DNA from: Pseudomonas sp. 8AS
GTDB taxonomy: Bacteria > Pseudomonadota > Gammaproteobacteria > Pseudomonadales > Pseudomonadaceae
Assembly: GCF_902506505.1 (NCBI RefSeq)
Contig: NZ_LR733406.1
Location: 1 to 64,000, forward strand
DNA: 64,000 nucleotides
Reading direction: 5' to 3'
Shown: in pieces, positions 6,989 through 15,788 of the stretch
Position numbering within the stretch: the stretch's first letter is position 1
Layout of the letters: each line of letters opens with the position of its first letter
Program-made: the position numbers and the translations under genes
Notes under the pieces: model-generated
The model's database searches: none
What the model was told of the DNA's origin: nothing
The model's input: the letters and a program-made list of their open reading frames with translations, nothing else

Positions 6989-8113
6989 ATGCGTGTAATG
7001 GTCGTGGACGACGACCCGTGGCTAGCCGACTTACTGCGGCGGCTGGTGCTGAACAAGCGGCCCGGCGCAAGTGTCGACTGCTTCGGAGACGTCCAAACTG
7101 CTTATGCGGGATGGCAGAGCAACAAGTATCACCTGGTGCTGTCCGACTGGAACTTGCCGGACGACACCGGCCTGAGTCTGCTGCAGCTTATCCGCGCACA
7201 GGACGGGGAGATTCCCCTGGTGGTGATCACCGGACGGGCCGATCGCGACAGCGTCCTTGCCGCGCGCCCACTGGCCATCAGCGCTTACATCACCAAGCCC
7301 TTCGAGGTCCCCAAGGTTCTAGAGTGCTTGGACAAGCTGCTGCCGGTGGACGACATGCTGGTGGTCCAGGAACAGAACCACGACGACCTGAACACCTTCC
7401 TGGCCAGTCGCTCCGCCGCTGATCTTGATCTGCCGATGCTGCTGCGGGTGAAGGACAGACTGATGCAGTCTACGCGTGGAACCCCAGTGGATTTCCGCGA
7501 GCTGACCGAGGACTGGCTGCACGATCCCGCACTCTGCGCCTATCTGATTTCCGCGGCCAACAGCCCCGCCTATGTTTCCGGAGAGCAGCGCTGCACCAGC
7601 CTGGCGGATGCACTCAAACGCCTGGGCGGGCGCACCAGCCTCAATCTGGCCATTGCCCTGGCGTTGCGGCAAGCCTGCGAGCAGGAGCACCCCTTCCTCT
7701 CGATCCTGGTTCGGGAGCATCTGGAGACTTCGGAGCGCTTGGCAGACAAAGTGGTTCAGCTGGCTCGCCATTGTGGCGTCGAGCATGGCGCCTTGCAGAT
7801 GGCGGCACTGCTGCACCGCATCGGGGAGCTGTGTGTGCTGCAACAAGCCCAGTTGTGGGCGGAGCAAGGAAATTTTCTGGACGATGATGCCGTGCTCCGA
7901 GCTATCGACCAATACGCCCAACCCTTTGCGATTGCCCTCAAGGCTTACTGGGGGGTGCCGAGGGCACTACGCGAGCTGATTGGCTCGGCGTATGCCTTGC
8001 CGCATGTTCAGGTACACCGTGAGCAAGTGCTGATGCGTCTGGCTGCGGCTCTTTGCGGTAACGAACCACCCGCCGTCATTGAGCGCCTGAAGCGGCTCGC
8101 GGGCATGAGCTGA
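6989..8113 (+). CDS. Response regulator with HDOD output domain
   Basis: A 374-residue cytoplasmic regulator. Residues 1-120 form a receiver with the acidic pocket at Asp7-Asp9, phospho-acceptor Asp53 (VLSDWNLPD), Thr81 and Lys103 (ITKPFEV). Residues about 145-370 form an HDOD domain (LCAYLISAANSPAYVS, ALKRLGGRTSLNLAIAL, LLHRIGELCVLQQA), a degenerate HD-like fold found in bacterial signalling and lacking obvious phosphodiesterase residues. Start: an ATG with GGAG seven bases upstream. It begins a set of three signalling genes on the same strand. Its partner kinase is probably the hybrid kinase encoded 1.3 kb downstream. Confidence 0.88.
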   Translation: MRVMVVDDDPWLADLLRRLVLNKRPGASVDCFGDVQTAYAGWQSNKYHLVLSDWNLPDDTGLSLLQLIRAQDGEIPLVVITGRADRDSVLAARPLAISAYITKPFEVPKVLECLDKLLPVDDMLVVQEQNHDDLNTFLASRSAADLDLPMLLRVKDRLMQSTRGTPVDFRELTEDWLHDPALCAYLISAANSPAYVSGEQRCTSLADALKRLGGRTSLNLAIALALRQACEQEHPFLSILVREHLETSERLADKVVQLARHCGVEHGALQMAALLHRIGELCVLQQAQLWAEQGNFLDDDAVLRAIDQYAQPFAIALKAYWGVPRALRELIGSAYALPHVQVHREQVLMRLAAALCGNEPPAVIERLKRLAGMS

Positions 8114-8420
8114 ATCGTCAGGGCCGCGGGCCGGAAGACGCGGGGCCGTAAAGGATGGGGGCACACTAGCGTTGCCGGGGCTGGATAATTTCAAGGGCCT
8201 CGACAATCCCGTACAGCGATCGCATGCAGGATAGGACATATGCCGACTACCGTGCCCTTGGCGGGGTTCATGAGCCCTGGATGCTCACTGTGGCAGGCAT
8301 CACCACCCAGAAGGAGCTGTTTGCCTCGCAAACTACCCGCCCGACAGACGCTAGTGGCTCCCGCCGGCTCTTGGCGGTCGATACAATAATGGCCAACGAT
8401 CTACTCGATAGGATGTCTCA
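8114..8420. other. Intergenic region before the receiver-GGDEF gene
   Basis: 307 bases without a credible gene. A TACAAT at 8382-8387 could be a -10 element for the next gene, but no matching -35 box is seen. A GC-rich imperfect inverted repeat directly after the stop at 8113 might slow transcription from upstream; it has no T-run. Confidence 0.35.
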
Positions 8421-9341
8421 ATGGCGGAGTCAGACGCCGGATCGAACCTGATCCTGATCATCGACGACAGCGTCGATACCATTCGCTTGCTGAACGGCAT
8501 GCTCAAGGATCAAGGCAAGATCCTGTTTGCCACCAATGGCGAAGCAGGCATACAGCTGGCCCAGCGACAGCAGCCGGCGCTGATCTTGCTGGATGTGGAA
8601 ATGACCGGCATGAACGGTTACGAGGTCTGCGCCGCGCTCAAGACCGACCCGGCGACCAAGGATTGCGCCGTCATCATTGTCACCGCAAACAGCGGAATGG
8701 AGCATGAGATTGCGGCGCTGGAAGCTGGCGCAGTGGACTTCATTAGCAAGCCGTTCAATCCGCCCGTGGTGCGGGCCCGCGTTCAGACCCACCTGCGCTT
8801 GCAACAACACTCGGCCATGATGCGCCAGCTTGCCAACCGCGACGGCTTAACCGCACTGTACAACCGCCGCTACTTCGATGAGATGCTGGCACAGGAGTTC
8901 GAGCGGCACCGGCGACAGCAATTGCCATTGGCCCTGGCGATCATCGACGTCGATCATTTCAAAGCCTACAACGATCACTACGGCCACCCTCAGGGAGACA
9001 CCTGCCTGCAGGGCGTGGCCAATGCCATCGACACCGCCACTCGCCGTCCGGGTGAACTGGTGGCGCGTTACGGTGGCGAAGAGTTCACGGTCATCCTGCC
9101 GCACACCGACGCTGCTGGCGCCGAGAAATACGGCCGCTGGCTCTGCCAGCACATACAGGAACTGCAGATTCCTCATCAGAGTTCGGCAACCGCCCCTACG
9201 GTCACCATCAGCGTCGGCTTGGTCTCGCTGGTGCCGTCGGCCCAGGACTCCACGCAACAGCTGATTGCCGCCGCCGACCAGGCGCTCTACCAAGCGAAAA
9301 CGGACGGCCGTAACCGAGCCATCGTAAACAACTGGCCATGA
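8421..9341 (+). CDS. Response regulator diguanylate cyclase (REC-GGDEF)
   Basis: A 306-residue PleD/WspR-like enzyme that should make cyclic di-GMP when phosphorylated. The receiver spans residues 9-125 with Asp15-Asp16, Asp58 (LILLDVEMTGMNG) and Lys110 (FISKPFNPP). The GGDEF domain spans residues 135-300: DGLTALYNRRYFDE, substrate region DVDHFKAYND, and catalytic signature RYGGEEF (residues 216-222). The inhibitory I-site, normally RxxD four residues before RYGG, is here RPGE (209-212), so product inhibition may be altered. The hybrid kinase gene follows after 30 bases, implying one operon. Confidence 0.93.
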   Translation: MAESDAGSNLILIIDDSVDTIRLLNGMLKDQGKILFATNGEAGIQLAQRQQPALILLDVEMTGMNGYEVCAALKTDPATKDCAVIIVTANSGMEHEIAALEAGAVDFISKPFNPPVVRARVQTHLRLQQHSAMMRQLANRDGLTALYNRRYFDEMLAQEFERHRRQQLPLALAIIDVDHFKAYNDHYGHPQGDTCLQGVANAIDTATRRPGELVARYGGEEFTVILPHTDAAGAEKYGRWLCQHIQELQIPHQSSATAPTVTISVGLVSLVPSAQDSTQQLIAAADQALYQAKTDGRNRAIVNNWP

Positions 9342-9371
9342 TTGCCAGACAGACCGGAAGGGGCTTCCCCC

Positions 9372-12300
9372 ATGCGGTATAAAACGCTGCACCCAACGAC
9401 TCGCGTGCAATGGCTGGTCGCTCTCGTGGTCCTGGCCGGTGTTTACTATGCCGCTGCCCGCCTCGGGCTGCTGTTGGCCTTCGCCAACACCAACGCATCA
9501 CCGGTCTGGCCGCCCTCGGGCATCGCCTTCGCCGCCCTGCTGCTGTTCGGCTATCGCATCTGGCCAGCCATTACTATCGGTGCCTTTGCCGCCAACTTCG
9601 CCGTGTTTGCCGCCAATCATGTCGCCGCGGACAGCACTTCGATCCTCGTATCGCTGGCCATTGCCGTCGGTAACACCCTCGAAGCCATGCTCGGTTGCTA
9701 TTTGTTGCATGCCTGGGTGAAGTCCGAACACTTTCTTCCGACACCGCTATCGGTCGCCAAGTTTGGGCTGATCACCCTGCTGATGTGCACGGTCAGTGCC
9801 GGCATTGGCACCAGCAGCCTGATCCTCAGTGGCATCGCACCGGAAGCCGCACACACGGTCATCTTCACGACCTGGTGGCTGGGCGATACCGCCGGCATTG
9901 TCATGTTGACGCCCCTGCTGGTCAGTTGGGCAACCCGATTCGAACCACCCTGGCCCGCTCGGTCGGTCGTCGAGATGGGCCTGTCCGCGCTGGCGCTGGT
10001 GCTGGCACTGCTGGTTCTGTTCGGCCAGCGCATTCCCAGCGACGCCGAGAATCGGGCACTGGTGTATCTACTGTTGCCGGCCATCGCCTGGACCGCCTAT
10101 CGCTACGGGCTGCACGGCGTCACCGCAGTCCTGTTGCTGGTCACCGGCAGTGCCGTCTGGAGCACGACACAGGGTTACGGCCCCTTTGCGACCGGCACGC
10201 TGAATGAATCCCTGCTGACCCTGGAAATCTTCATTGCGCTCGCCAGTATCACCGGTCTGGTGCTGGCGACCGACCTCACTGAACGGGCACGGGCTCTGCC
10301 GGAGGCATTGGGCACAGTGCCCTTTCGCCAGGTTCGCCCACAGTGGCTGGCGCTGCTGGTCAGCCTTGGCCTGACCGTGCTGGCCTGGCATTTCGTGGCG
10401 TCCGGAGCGCAAGTTCAAGCCACTGATCGCTTTGAATATTTGGTACACGACGTACAGCAGCGCATCGACGAGCGCCTGAAAACCTATGAACAAGTGCTGC
10501 GCGGCGGGCAAGGCCTGTTCCGCGCCTCCGCATCGGTCGAACGAGATGAATGGCGGGAATTCGTGCAGTCCCAACACGTAGAGCAAACCTATCCGGGCAT
10601 TCAGGGTATAGGTTTCGCCAAACTATTCAGCCCCGAGCAGAAGGTCGCGCTGGAGAACGGGGTGCGGGAGGAAGGCTTCCCAGACTTTCGGGTTTGGCCC
10701 GCGGGAGAACGAGCGGAATACACCTCGATCCTGTTTCTTGAACCCTTTACCGGGCGCAATCTGCGGGCATTCGGTTTCGACATGCTGACTGAATCGGTGC
10801 GCCGCGCCGCCCTGACCCAGGCAAGAGACTCGGGTCTGCCGACCCTCTCGGGCAAGGTCAGGTTGGTGCAGGAGACCAATAGCGACGTACAGACCGGTGC
10901 CCTGCTGTATTTGCCGGTTTACCGTAAGGGTGTGCCACTCGCGACGCCAGTCGAGCGCAGGGAGGCGTTGGAAGGCTTTGTGTACAGCCCGTTCCGGATG
11001 AACGATTTCATGACTGGCACACTTGGCACGAAAACCGCTGAAATTGCCTTGCAGATTTTTGATGGCGACAGGGTCGACGAATCCGCCCTGATGTACTCCA
11101 GTGGCTCACTGTCAGCGGAGCAGCAGGCCGAATATCCCAACCCGCTCACCCGACAAACCACGATATCGCTTGCCGAGCACCAGTGGACGCTCAAAATCAC
11201 GACACTGCCGGCCTTTGAAACCTCGATAGACCGCCAGAAATCGATTGTGGTGCTGGTGGGCGGCTCGCTGATCAGCCTCCTGCTGTTCTTTGTGGTGCGA
11301 AATTTGACCACCCTGCGCGAGGACGCCAAGACGCTCGCCGAGCAGCTGACCGTCGCCTTTACCGAGTCCGAGATCCGCTTTGGCACGCTGGTCAATGCGG
11401 CCAGTGAATTCGCAATCATCGCCACCGATGTCAGCGGCACCATCAAGATATTCAATACCGGGGCCGAGCAGATGCTGGGCTACCGCGACGTCGACCTCGT
11501 CAATCGGCAGACGCCGTCCGTGCTGCATGTGCGCGAGGAAGTGGAAGCACGCGGCGCTGCTTTGAGCCGGCTTCTGGGCCACCCGGTTACGGGCTTCGAG
11601 GTGTTTGTCGCGATGGCCCGCCAGGGCCGGGCCGAGACGCGCGAATGGACCTACGTGCGCCAGGATGGTTCACGACTCCCCGTGCAGCTCACGGTTACCG
11701 CCATGCGTGATTCGGCTGGCGAGGTAATGGGATTCCTCGGCATTGGCAAAAATATCAGCCATGAGAAGGAAGCGGCGCAGCTGCTACTCGACGCCATGGA
11801 GCGAGCCGAGGATGCCAGTCGGGCGAAAAGCGATTTCGTCGCCAGCATGAGCCACGAGATCCGCACCCCGATGAATGCGGTGCTGGGCATCAGCAAATTG
11901 CTGTCGAATACCCACCTGTCCGTAGAGCAGAGCAAATATCTACAGATGCTCCGGGGGGCGGGCGAATCTTTGCTCGCCATTCTTAACGACGTACTGGACT
12001 TCTCCAAGCTGGAGGCCGGGCATTTGGCAATCGCCCCCGCACCGTTCCGCCTGGACGATGTGCTCAGTGCGCTGGCCACGGTCATGTCGGTCAACGCCGC
12101 CGACAAGGACCTTGAGCTGGTGATCGGGGTTGAGCCCGATGTGCCGGACGCGCTCATCGGTGACGCGCAGCGCTTGCAGCAGGTGCTGGTCAACCTGATT
12201 GGCAATGCCATCAAGTTCACCGAGCAGGGGGAAGTCGCCTTACTCGTGCAACGGGTGAGCGCCGATGAGCAGACCGCCAGCCTGTGCTTGCGGGTACGTG

Positions 12301-14027
12301 ATACCGGCATCGGCATAACGCCTGAGCAACAGGCGCGCCTGTTCGCACCCTTTACCCAGGCCGACAGCTCCATCGCTCGTCGTTTTGGTGGCACGGGCTT
12401 GGGCCTGGCGATTTCGAAACGCCTGGTATCCCTCATGGGCGGAACCATCAGCCTCGACAGCACGATTGGTGCCGGCAGCGAGTTCCAGGTTGTGCTTCCG
12501 CTTGCGCGGCAGCCAGGCCAGGCAAGCGAAGACAACGCTCGCTCGCGTGGCCGCCTGCGCATCCTGGTCGTCGATGACAACCCGACCAGCCTCGACTATC
12601 TGCGCAAGACAATCACCAGTTGGCAGTGGCAAGTCGATGGCGTGGCGTCCGGCAAACAGGCGCTGGAGCGGGTGCGTCAGCTGGCCCTGCGCGACGAGTT
12701 CTATGATGCGGTTGTCGCGGATTGGCAGATGCCCGGCATGGATGGGCTGCGCACCCTGCAGGAGATCCGTGCGGCGCTCCCGATGCGCTGCCTCCCCGGC
12801 GTCGTCATGGTCAATGCCTTTAATCACGGCACGCTCATGCAGTCACCCGCGGCGACAGACATCGATGCCGTATTAATCAAGCCCGTCACCAGTTCCAGCC
12901 TGTTCGACAGCCTGCATGAGGTGCAGGCCGCGCGCATGGATCTGAATATTCCCCCGCACTCCGGCAAGGTGCATTCAGCCGCAGATAAGCCATTGCAAGG
13001 CGTACGCCTGCTGCTGGTCGAAGACAACTCACTGAATCAATTCGTGGCCAAGGGCATGCTGGAGCACGCCGGCGCCAGCGTGGAGATTGTCGACAACGGC
13101 CAGCAGGCCGTCGACAGGTTGCGCGCCGATCCGCAGCGTTATCAGCTAGTGCTCATGGACGTGCATATGCCGGTCATGGATGGTTTTTCTGCGACCCGGG
13201 TAATCCGCCATGACTTGCAACTGAAACTGCCGATACTGGCTGTTTCTGCCGGGGTACTGAATTACGAGCGCGAGCAGTGCGCAGCGGCCGGCATGGATGG
13301 CTTCCTCGCGAAACCCATTGATGGTGAGCAGATGCTGGCCACCATCCGTCAACACCTGCCCCCGGTCATCCAGACGGCAAATGCGCAGGCATCCGCCCCG
13401 GAGCCCGCAGCCCCGACGCTCATGGTCGAGAACCTGGCAGTCTTTGATGTCGGCCCGTTGCTCGGCCTGGGCAACGACGACCCAGCCTATCTTGATAGCC
13501 TCATTGCGCAGGTCAAGAGAACGGTAGCCAATGGACTCGCCCCCGTTACCGACGCGCATCGCGCCTGGCAGGAAGGGCGGCACAAGGATGCAGCCAGACT
13601 CTTCCACACGTTGCGAGGCTCCCTGGGCACGCTAGGGGCAAAGCCTTTTGCCGCAACTGCCCTGCAAATCGAATGCGCCATTAGCGATAACAACCGCATG
13701 CGTGTCGATACCCTGTTTCCTGTGGTCACGCAGGAGCTGGAGGCCACGCTGAGGGCTGCAGAACTCTGGCTTGCAAGACAGGCAAGCGGTGAAACCGGCG
13801 CGCATGCGCCATTGGATTGCGATCTCACCCAGCTGACTCAGCTGCATGCTCTGCTGCAGCAACGGGATCTGGATGCCTGCCAACTCTACGGCCGCCTGCG
13901 ATCAGCATTGCTGGCCAAACTGGGCGGCGATGACCGGATCGGGCTGGACCTGGCCATGGAGCAATTGGACTTTCAAACGGCATTGGCGGTTATTCAACCG
14001 CTGCTGGAGCGGTGGCCAAGCCAGTAG
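9372..14027 (+). CDS. Hybrid sensor kinase: MASE1-CHASE-PAS-HK-REC-REC-Hpt
   Basis: A 1551-residue inner-membrane phosphorelay kinase. In order: MASE1 membrane sensor (about 10-310, eight or more hydrophobic helices, with NASPVWPPSGIA); TM and extracytoplasmic CHASE domain (about 325-560, with GFVYSPFRMNDF); second TM near 625; PAS (about 660-780); HisKA with phospho-acceptor His in SMSHEIRTPMNAVLG (about 825); HATPase with N box LIGNAIKF and GTGLGLAISKRL; two receivers (VADWQMPGMDG and LMDVHMPVMDG); and Hpt with His in FHTLRGSLG (about 1412). The ATG at 9372 follows GGAAGGGG; an in-frame TTG at 9342 is less likely. It probably controls the two response regulators encoded just upstream. The signal is unknown. 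Confidence 0.92.
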   Translation: MRYKTLHPTTRVQWLVALVVLAGVYYAAARLGLLLAFANTNASPVWPPSGIAFAALLLFGYRIWPAITIGAFAANFAVFAANHVAADSTSILVSLAIAVGNTLEAMLGCYLLHAWVKSEHFLPTPLSVAKFGLITLLMCTVSAGIGTSSLILSGIAPEAAHTVIFTTWWLGDTAGIVMLTPLLVSWATRFEPPWPARSVVEMGLSALALVLALLVLFGQRIPSDAENRALVYLLLPAIAWTAYRYGLHGVTAVLLLVTGSAVWSTTQGYGPFATGTLNESLLTLEIFIALASITGLVLATDLTERARALPEALGTVPFRQVRPQWLALLVSLGLTVLAWHFVASGAQVQATDRFEYLVHDVQQRIDERLKTYEQVLRGGQGLFRASASVERDEWREFVQSQHVEQTYPGIQGIGFAKLFSPEQKVALENGVREEGFPDFRVWPAGERAEYTSILFLEPFTGRNLRAFGFDMLTESVRRAALTQARDSGLPTLSGKVRLVQETNSDVQTGALLYLPVYRKGVPLATPVERREALEGFVYSPFRMNDFMTGTLGTKTAEIALQIFDGDRVDESALMYSSGSLSAEQQAEYPNPLTRQTTISLAEHQWTLKITTLPAFETSIDRQKSIVVLVGGSLISLLLFFVVRNLTTLREDAKTLAEQLTVAFTESEIRFGTLVNAASEFAIIATDVSGTIKIFNTGAEQMLGYRDVDLVNRQTPSVLHVREEVEARGAALSRLLGHPVTGFEVFVAMARQGRAETREWTYVRQDGSRLPVQLTVTAMRDSAGEVMGFLGIGKNISHEKEAAQLLLDAMERAEDASRAKSDFVASMSHEIRTPMNAVLGISKLLSNTHLSVEQSKYLQMLRGAGESLLAILNDVLDFSKLEAGHLAIAPAPFRLDDVLSALATVMSVNAADKDLELVIGVEPDVPDALIGDAQRLQQVLVNLIGNAIKFTEQGEVALLVQRVSADEQTASLCLRVRDTGIGITPEQQARLFAPFTQADSSIARRFGGTGLGLAISKRLVSLMGGTISLDSTIGAGSEFQVVLPLARQPGQASEDNARSRGRLRILVVDDNPTSLDYLRKTITSWQWQVDGVASGKQALERVRQLALRDEFYDAVVADWQMPGMDGLRTLQEIRAALPMRCLPGVVMVNAFNHGTLMQSPAATDIDAVLIKPVTSSSLFDSLHEVQAARMDLNIPPHSGKVHSAADKPLQGVRLLLVEDNSLNQFVAKGMLEHAGASVEIVDNGQQAVDRLRADPQRYQLVLMDVHMPVMDGFSATRVIRHDLQLKLPILAVSAGVLNYEREQCAAAGMDGFLAKPIDGEQMLATIRQHLPPVIQTANAQASAPEPAAPTLMVENLAVFDVGPLLGLGNDDPAYLDSLIAQVKRTVANGLAPVTDAHRAWQEGRHKDAARLFHTLRGSLGTLGAKPFAATALQIECAISDNNRMRVDTLFPVVTQELEATLRAAELWLARQASGETGAHAPLDCDLTQLTQLHALLQQRDLDACQLYGRLRSALLAKLGGDDRIGLDLAMEQLDFQTALAVIQPLLERWPSQ

Positions 14028-14323
14028 CCTGATCAGCCTCACGTGGAGTGTTCGCCTGAGCCTCAGGCTGTCGGGGCTCTTGCAGGCCCCACAGTCCCAC
14101 GATGTGCCCCCCCGGTGCCGACCCCATCTTCGACGACTCGGGCTCAGCGCAAGGTGGCCTTTTTCGTTTATGCCTCCGCACACCGGCAGTCCATGCGCCC
14201 ATCCCCCAGCCGGGATGCGCTGCGTTGCCGGTATTTGACGCGAGTCAAGCCAAGCCCTCTCGCCACCCATCGAGCCAGCTGTTAGCCTCAGGGCTCGGCG
14301 ACTCACTGGGAGCGAGACAAGGA

Positions 14324-14695
14324 ATGCTGGATTACATAGCGCTGGGCATACTGATTCTTGTGGCAATCATTCTGTTCTACGGGGTGATCGCCATCCACGA
14401 CATTCCCTACGAGATAGCCGTGCACCGCAAGCATCCGCAGCAGGATGCGATTCTCGTCGCCGGCTGGGTCAGCCTGTTCACCCTGCATGTGATCTGGCCG
14501 TTTCTGTGGATCTGGGCAACCCTGTACCGCGAGGACCGTGGCTGGGGCTTCTCGACCACGACGCCGACCCAGGAGTCGCGCCTGCAGGCCCTGGAACAGG
14601 AACTCGGCGAACTCAAGGCCCGCCTGGCCGCCAGCGAGGCACCACCACCAGCGAGCGCCGAAACGGCACCGCCTGCGCCACAACAGGAGGTTTGA
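14324..14695 (+). CDS. DUF3302 inner-membrane protein, YiaW-like
   Basis: A 123-residue protein with two hydrophobic segments (residues 5-25 and 42-68), the second rich in tryptophan (HVIWPFLWIWATLY). A predicted coiled coil follows (QALEQELGELKARL), then a Pro/Ala tail. This is the DUF3302 family, represented by E. coli YiaW. The ATG at 14324 follows GACAAGGA. Only three bases separate it from the downstream membrane-fusion protein, matching the yiaW-yiaV pair of enterics, so the two probably form one membrane complex. The function is not established. Confidence 0.85.
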   Translation: MLDYIALGILILVAIILFYGVIAIHDIPYEIAVHRKHPQQDAILVAGWVSLFTLHVIWPFLWIWATLYREDRGWGFSTTTPTQESRLQALEQELGELKARLAASEAPPPASAETAPPAPQQEV

Positions 14696-14698
14696 ACC

Positions 14699-15658
14699 AT
14701 GGACCTCTTGCTGATCCTTACCTACACCGCCATCTGCGTGGTCATCTTCAAGGTCTTCAGGATTCCGCTGACCAAGTGGACCGTACCGACTGCCGTGCTC
14801 GGCGGCATCGTGCTGATCGGCACGCTGATTTTCCTGATGAACTACAACCACCCCTATTCCGAGGTGTCGCGCAGCTACTTCGTCAGCACCCCGATCGTGC
14901 CGGCGGTGAGCGGCCAGGTGATCGAGGTGCCGGTCAGCGGCAACGTGATCCTGAACAAGGGCGACGTGCTGTTCCGCATCGACCCGACGCCGTTCGAGAA
15001 TCGCGTCAAGTCGCTCAAGGCCCAGCTGGTTTCGGCCAGGGCCGATCTGTATCGCGCCAGCGAACTGGCCAAGCGCAACCTGGGCAATCGCCGCGACGTC
15101 GATGTCTTCAACGCCCGCGTCGATGACCTGCAGGCCCAGCTCAACATCGCCCAGTTCGACCTGGACAACACAGTGGTGCGCGCACCCTCGCGCGGCTATG
15201 TGACCCAGGTTGTGCTGCGCCCCGGGGTCTATGCGGTGAAGATGCCGCTGCGCCCGGCCATGGTCTTCGTGCCCCAGGAAGACTACGTCTACGTCGCCTG
15301 GATGCGGCAGAACAGCCAGCTGCGCCTGAGCACAGGCGATGAGGCAGAAATCGCCTTCGACGGGCTGCCTGGCAAGGTCTTCAAGGCCAAGGTGAAGATG
15401 GTCCTGCCGGTCATCGCCGAAGGCCAGGTACAACCCAGCGGCAACCTGGTGGCCTACACCGGCTCGCCACCCGCCGGGCGCGTGCCGGTACTGCTGGAAG
15501 TGACCGATCCGGAGTTCGAGCAGTATCGCGACCTCATGCCGGGCGGCGCCTATGGTCAGGCAGCGCTGTATACCGAGCACTTTCACCACGTGGCGGTGAT
15601 GCGCAAGATCCTCCTGCGCATGGCGGCCTGGATGAACTACATCTTCCCCTTCCACTGA
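14699..15658 (+). CDS. HlyD-family membrane fusion protein, YiaV-like
   Basis: A 319-residue inner-membrane-anchored periplasmic adaptor. It has N-terminal TM segments (residues 3-20 and about 30-50), a barrel-sandwich/lipoyl half-motif (VPAVSGQVIEVPVSGN), an alpha-helical hairpin (SLKAQLVSARADLYRASELAKRN region), the second lipoyl half (TVVRAPSRGYVTQV) and a beta-barrel domain. In E. coli, YiaV/AaeA-like proteins take part in efflux or envelope functions, but no ABC or RND pump is encoded beside this one. It is coupled to the DUF3302 gene with a three-base gap. Confidence 0.88.
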   Translation: MDLLLILTYTAICVVIFKVFRIPLTKWTVPTAVLGGIVLIGTLIFLMNYNHPYSEVSRSYFVSTPIVPAVSGQVIEVPVSGNVILNKGDVLFRIDPTPFENRVKSLKAQLVSARADLYRASELAKRNLGNRRDVDVFNARVDDLQAQLNIAQFDLDNTVVRAPSRGYVTQVVLRPGVYAVKMPLRPAMVFVPQEDYVYVAWMRQNSQLRLSTGDEAEIAFDGLPGKVFKAKVKMVLPVIAEGQVQPSGNLVAYTGSPPAGRVPVLLEVTDPEFEQYRDLMPGGAYGQAALYTEHFHHVAVMRKILLRMAAWMNYIFPFH

Positions 15659-15704
15659 TCGCCGCCCTCTAGGGTCTGTTGTCCCTTGGTGCCCCATGCC
15701 ATTT

Positions 15705-15761
15705 CGCCGCTCGCCAGCACGAGCGGCGGATGCCGTGGAATGACCTCATTCGAGGCATAAT
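15705..15761 (+). promoter_or_regulatory. Inverted repeats and -10-like box upstream of dctB
   Basis: Two perfect palindromes stand in the 130-base gap before dctB: CGCCGCTCG/CGAGCGGCG (15705-15728, 6-base loop) and GAATGA-CC-TCATTC (15738-15751). A CATAAT box follows at 15756-15761, 27 bases before the start codon. The first may be a terminator-like hairpin for the preceding HlyD gene and the second a regulator site. Both assignments are tentative. Confidence 0.35.
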
Positions 15762-15788
15762 GGCCCTGACCCTCAGGCGCAGTGCAGC

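Noticed and set aside
8224..8451. Small plus-strand open frame of 75 codons before the GGDEF gene
   Set aside because: It overlaps the start of the REC-GGDEF gene in another frame, lacks a ribosome-binding site and resembles no family.
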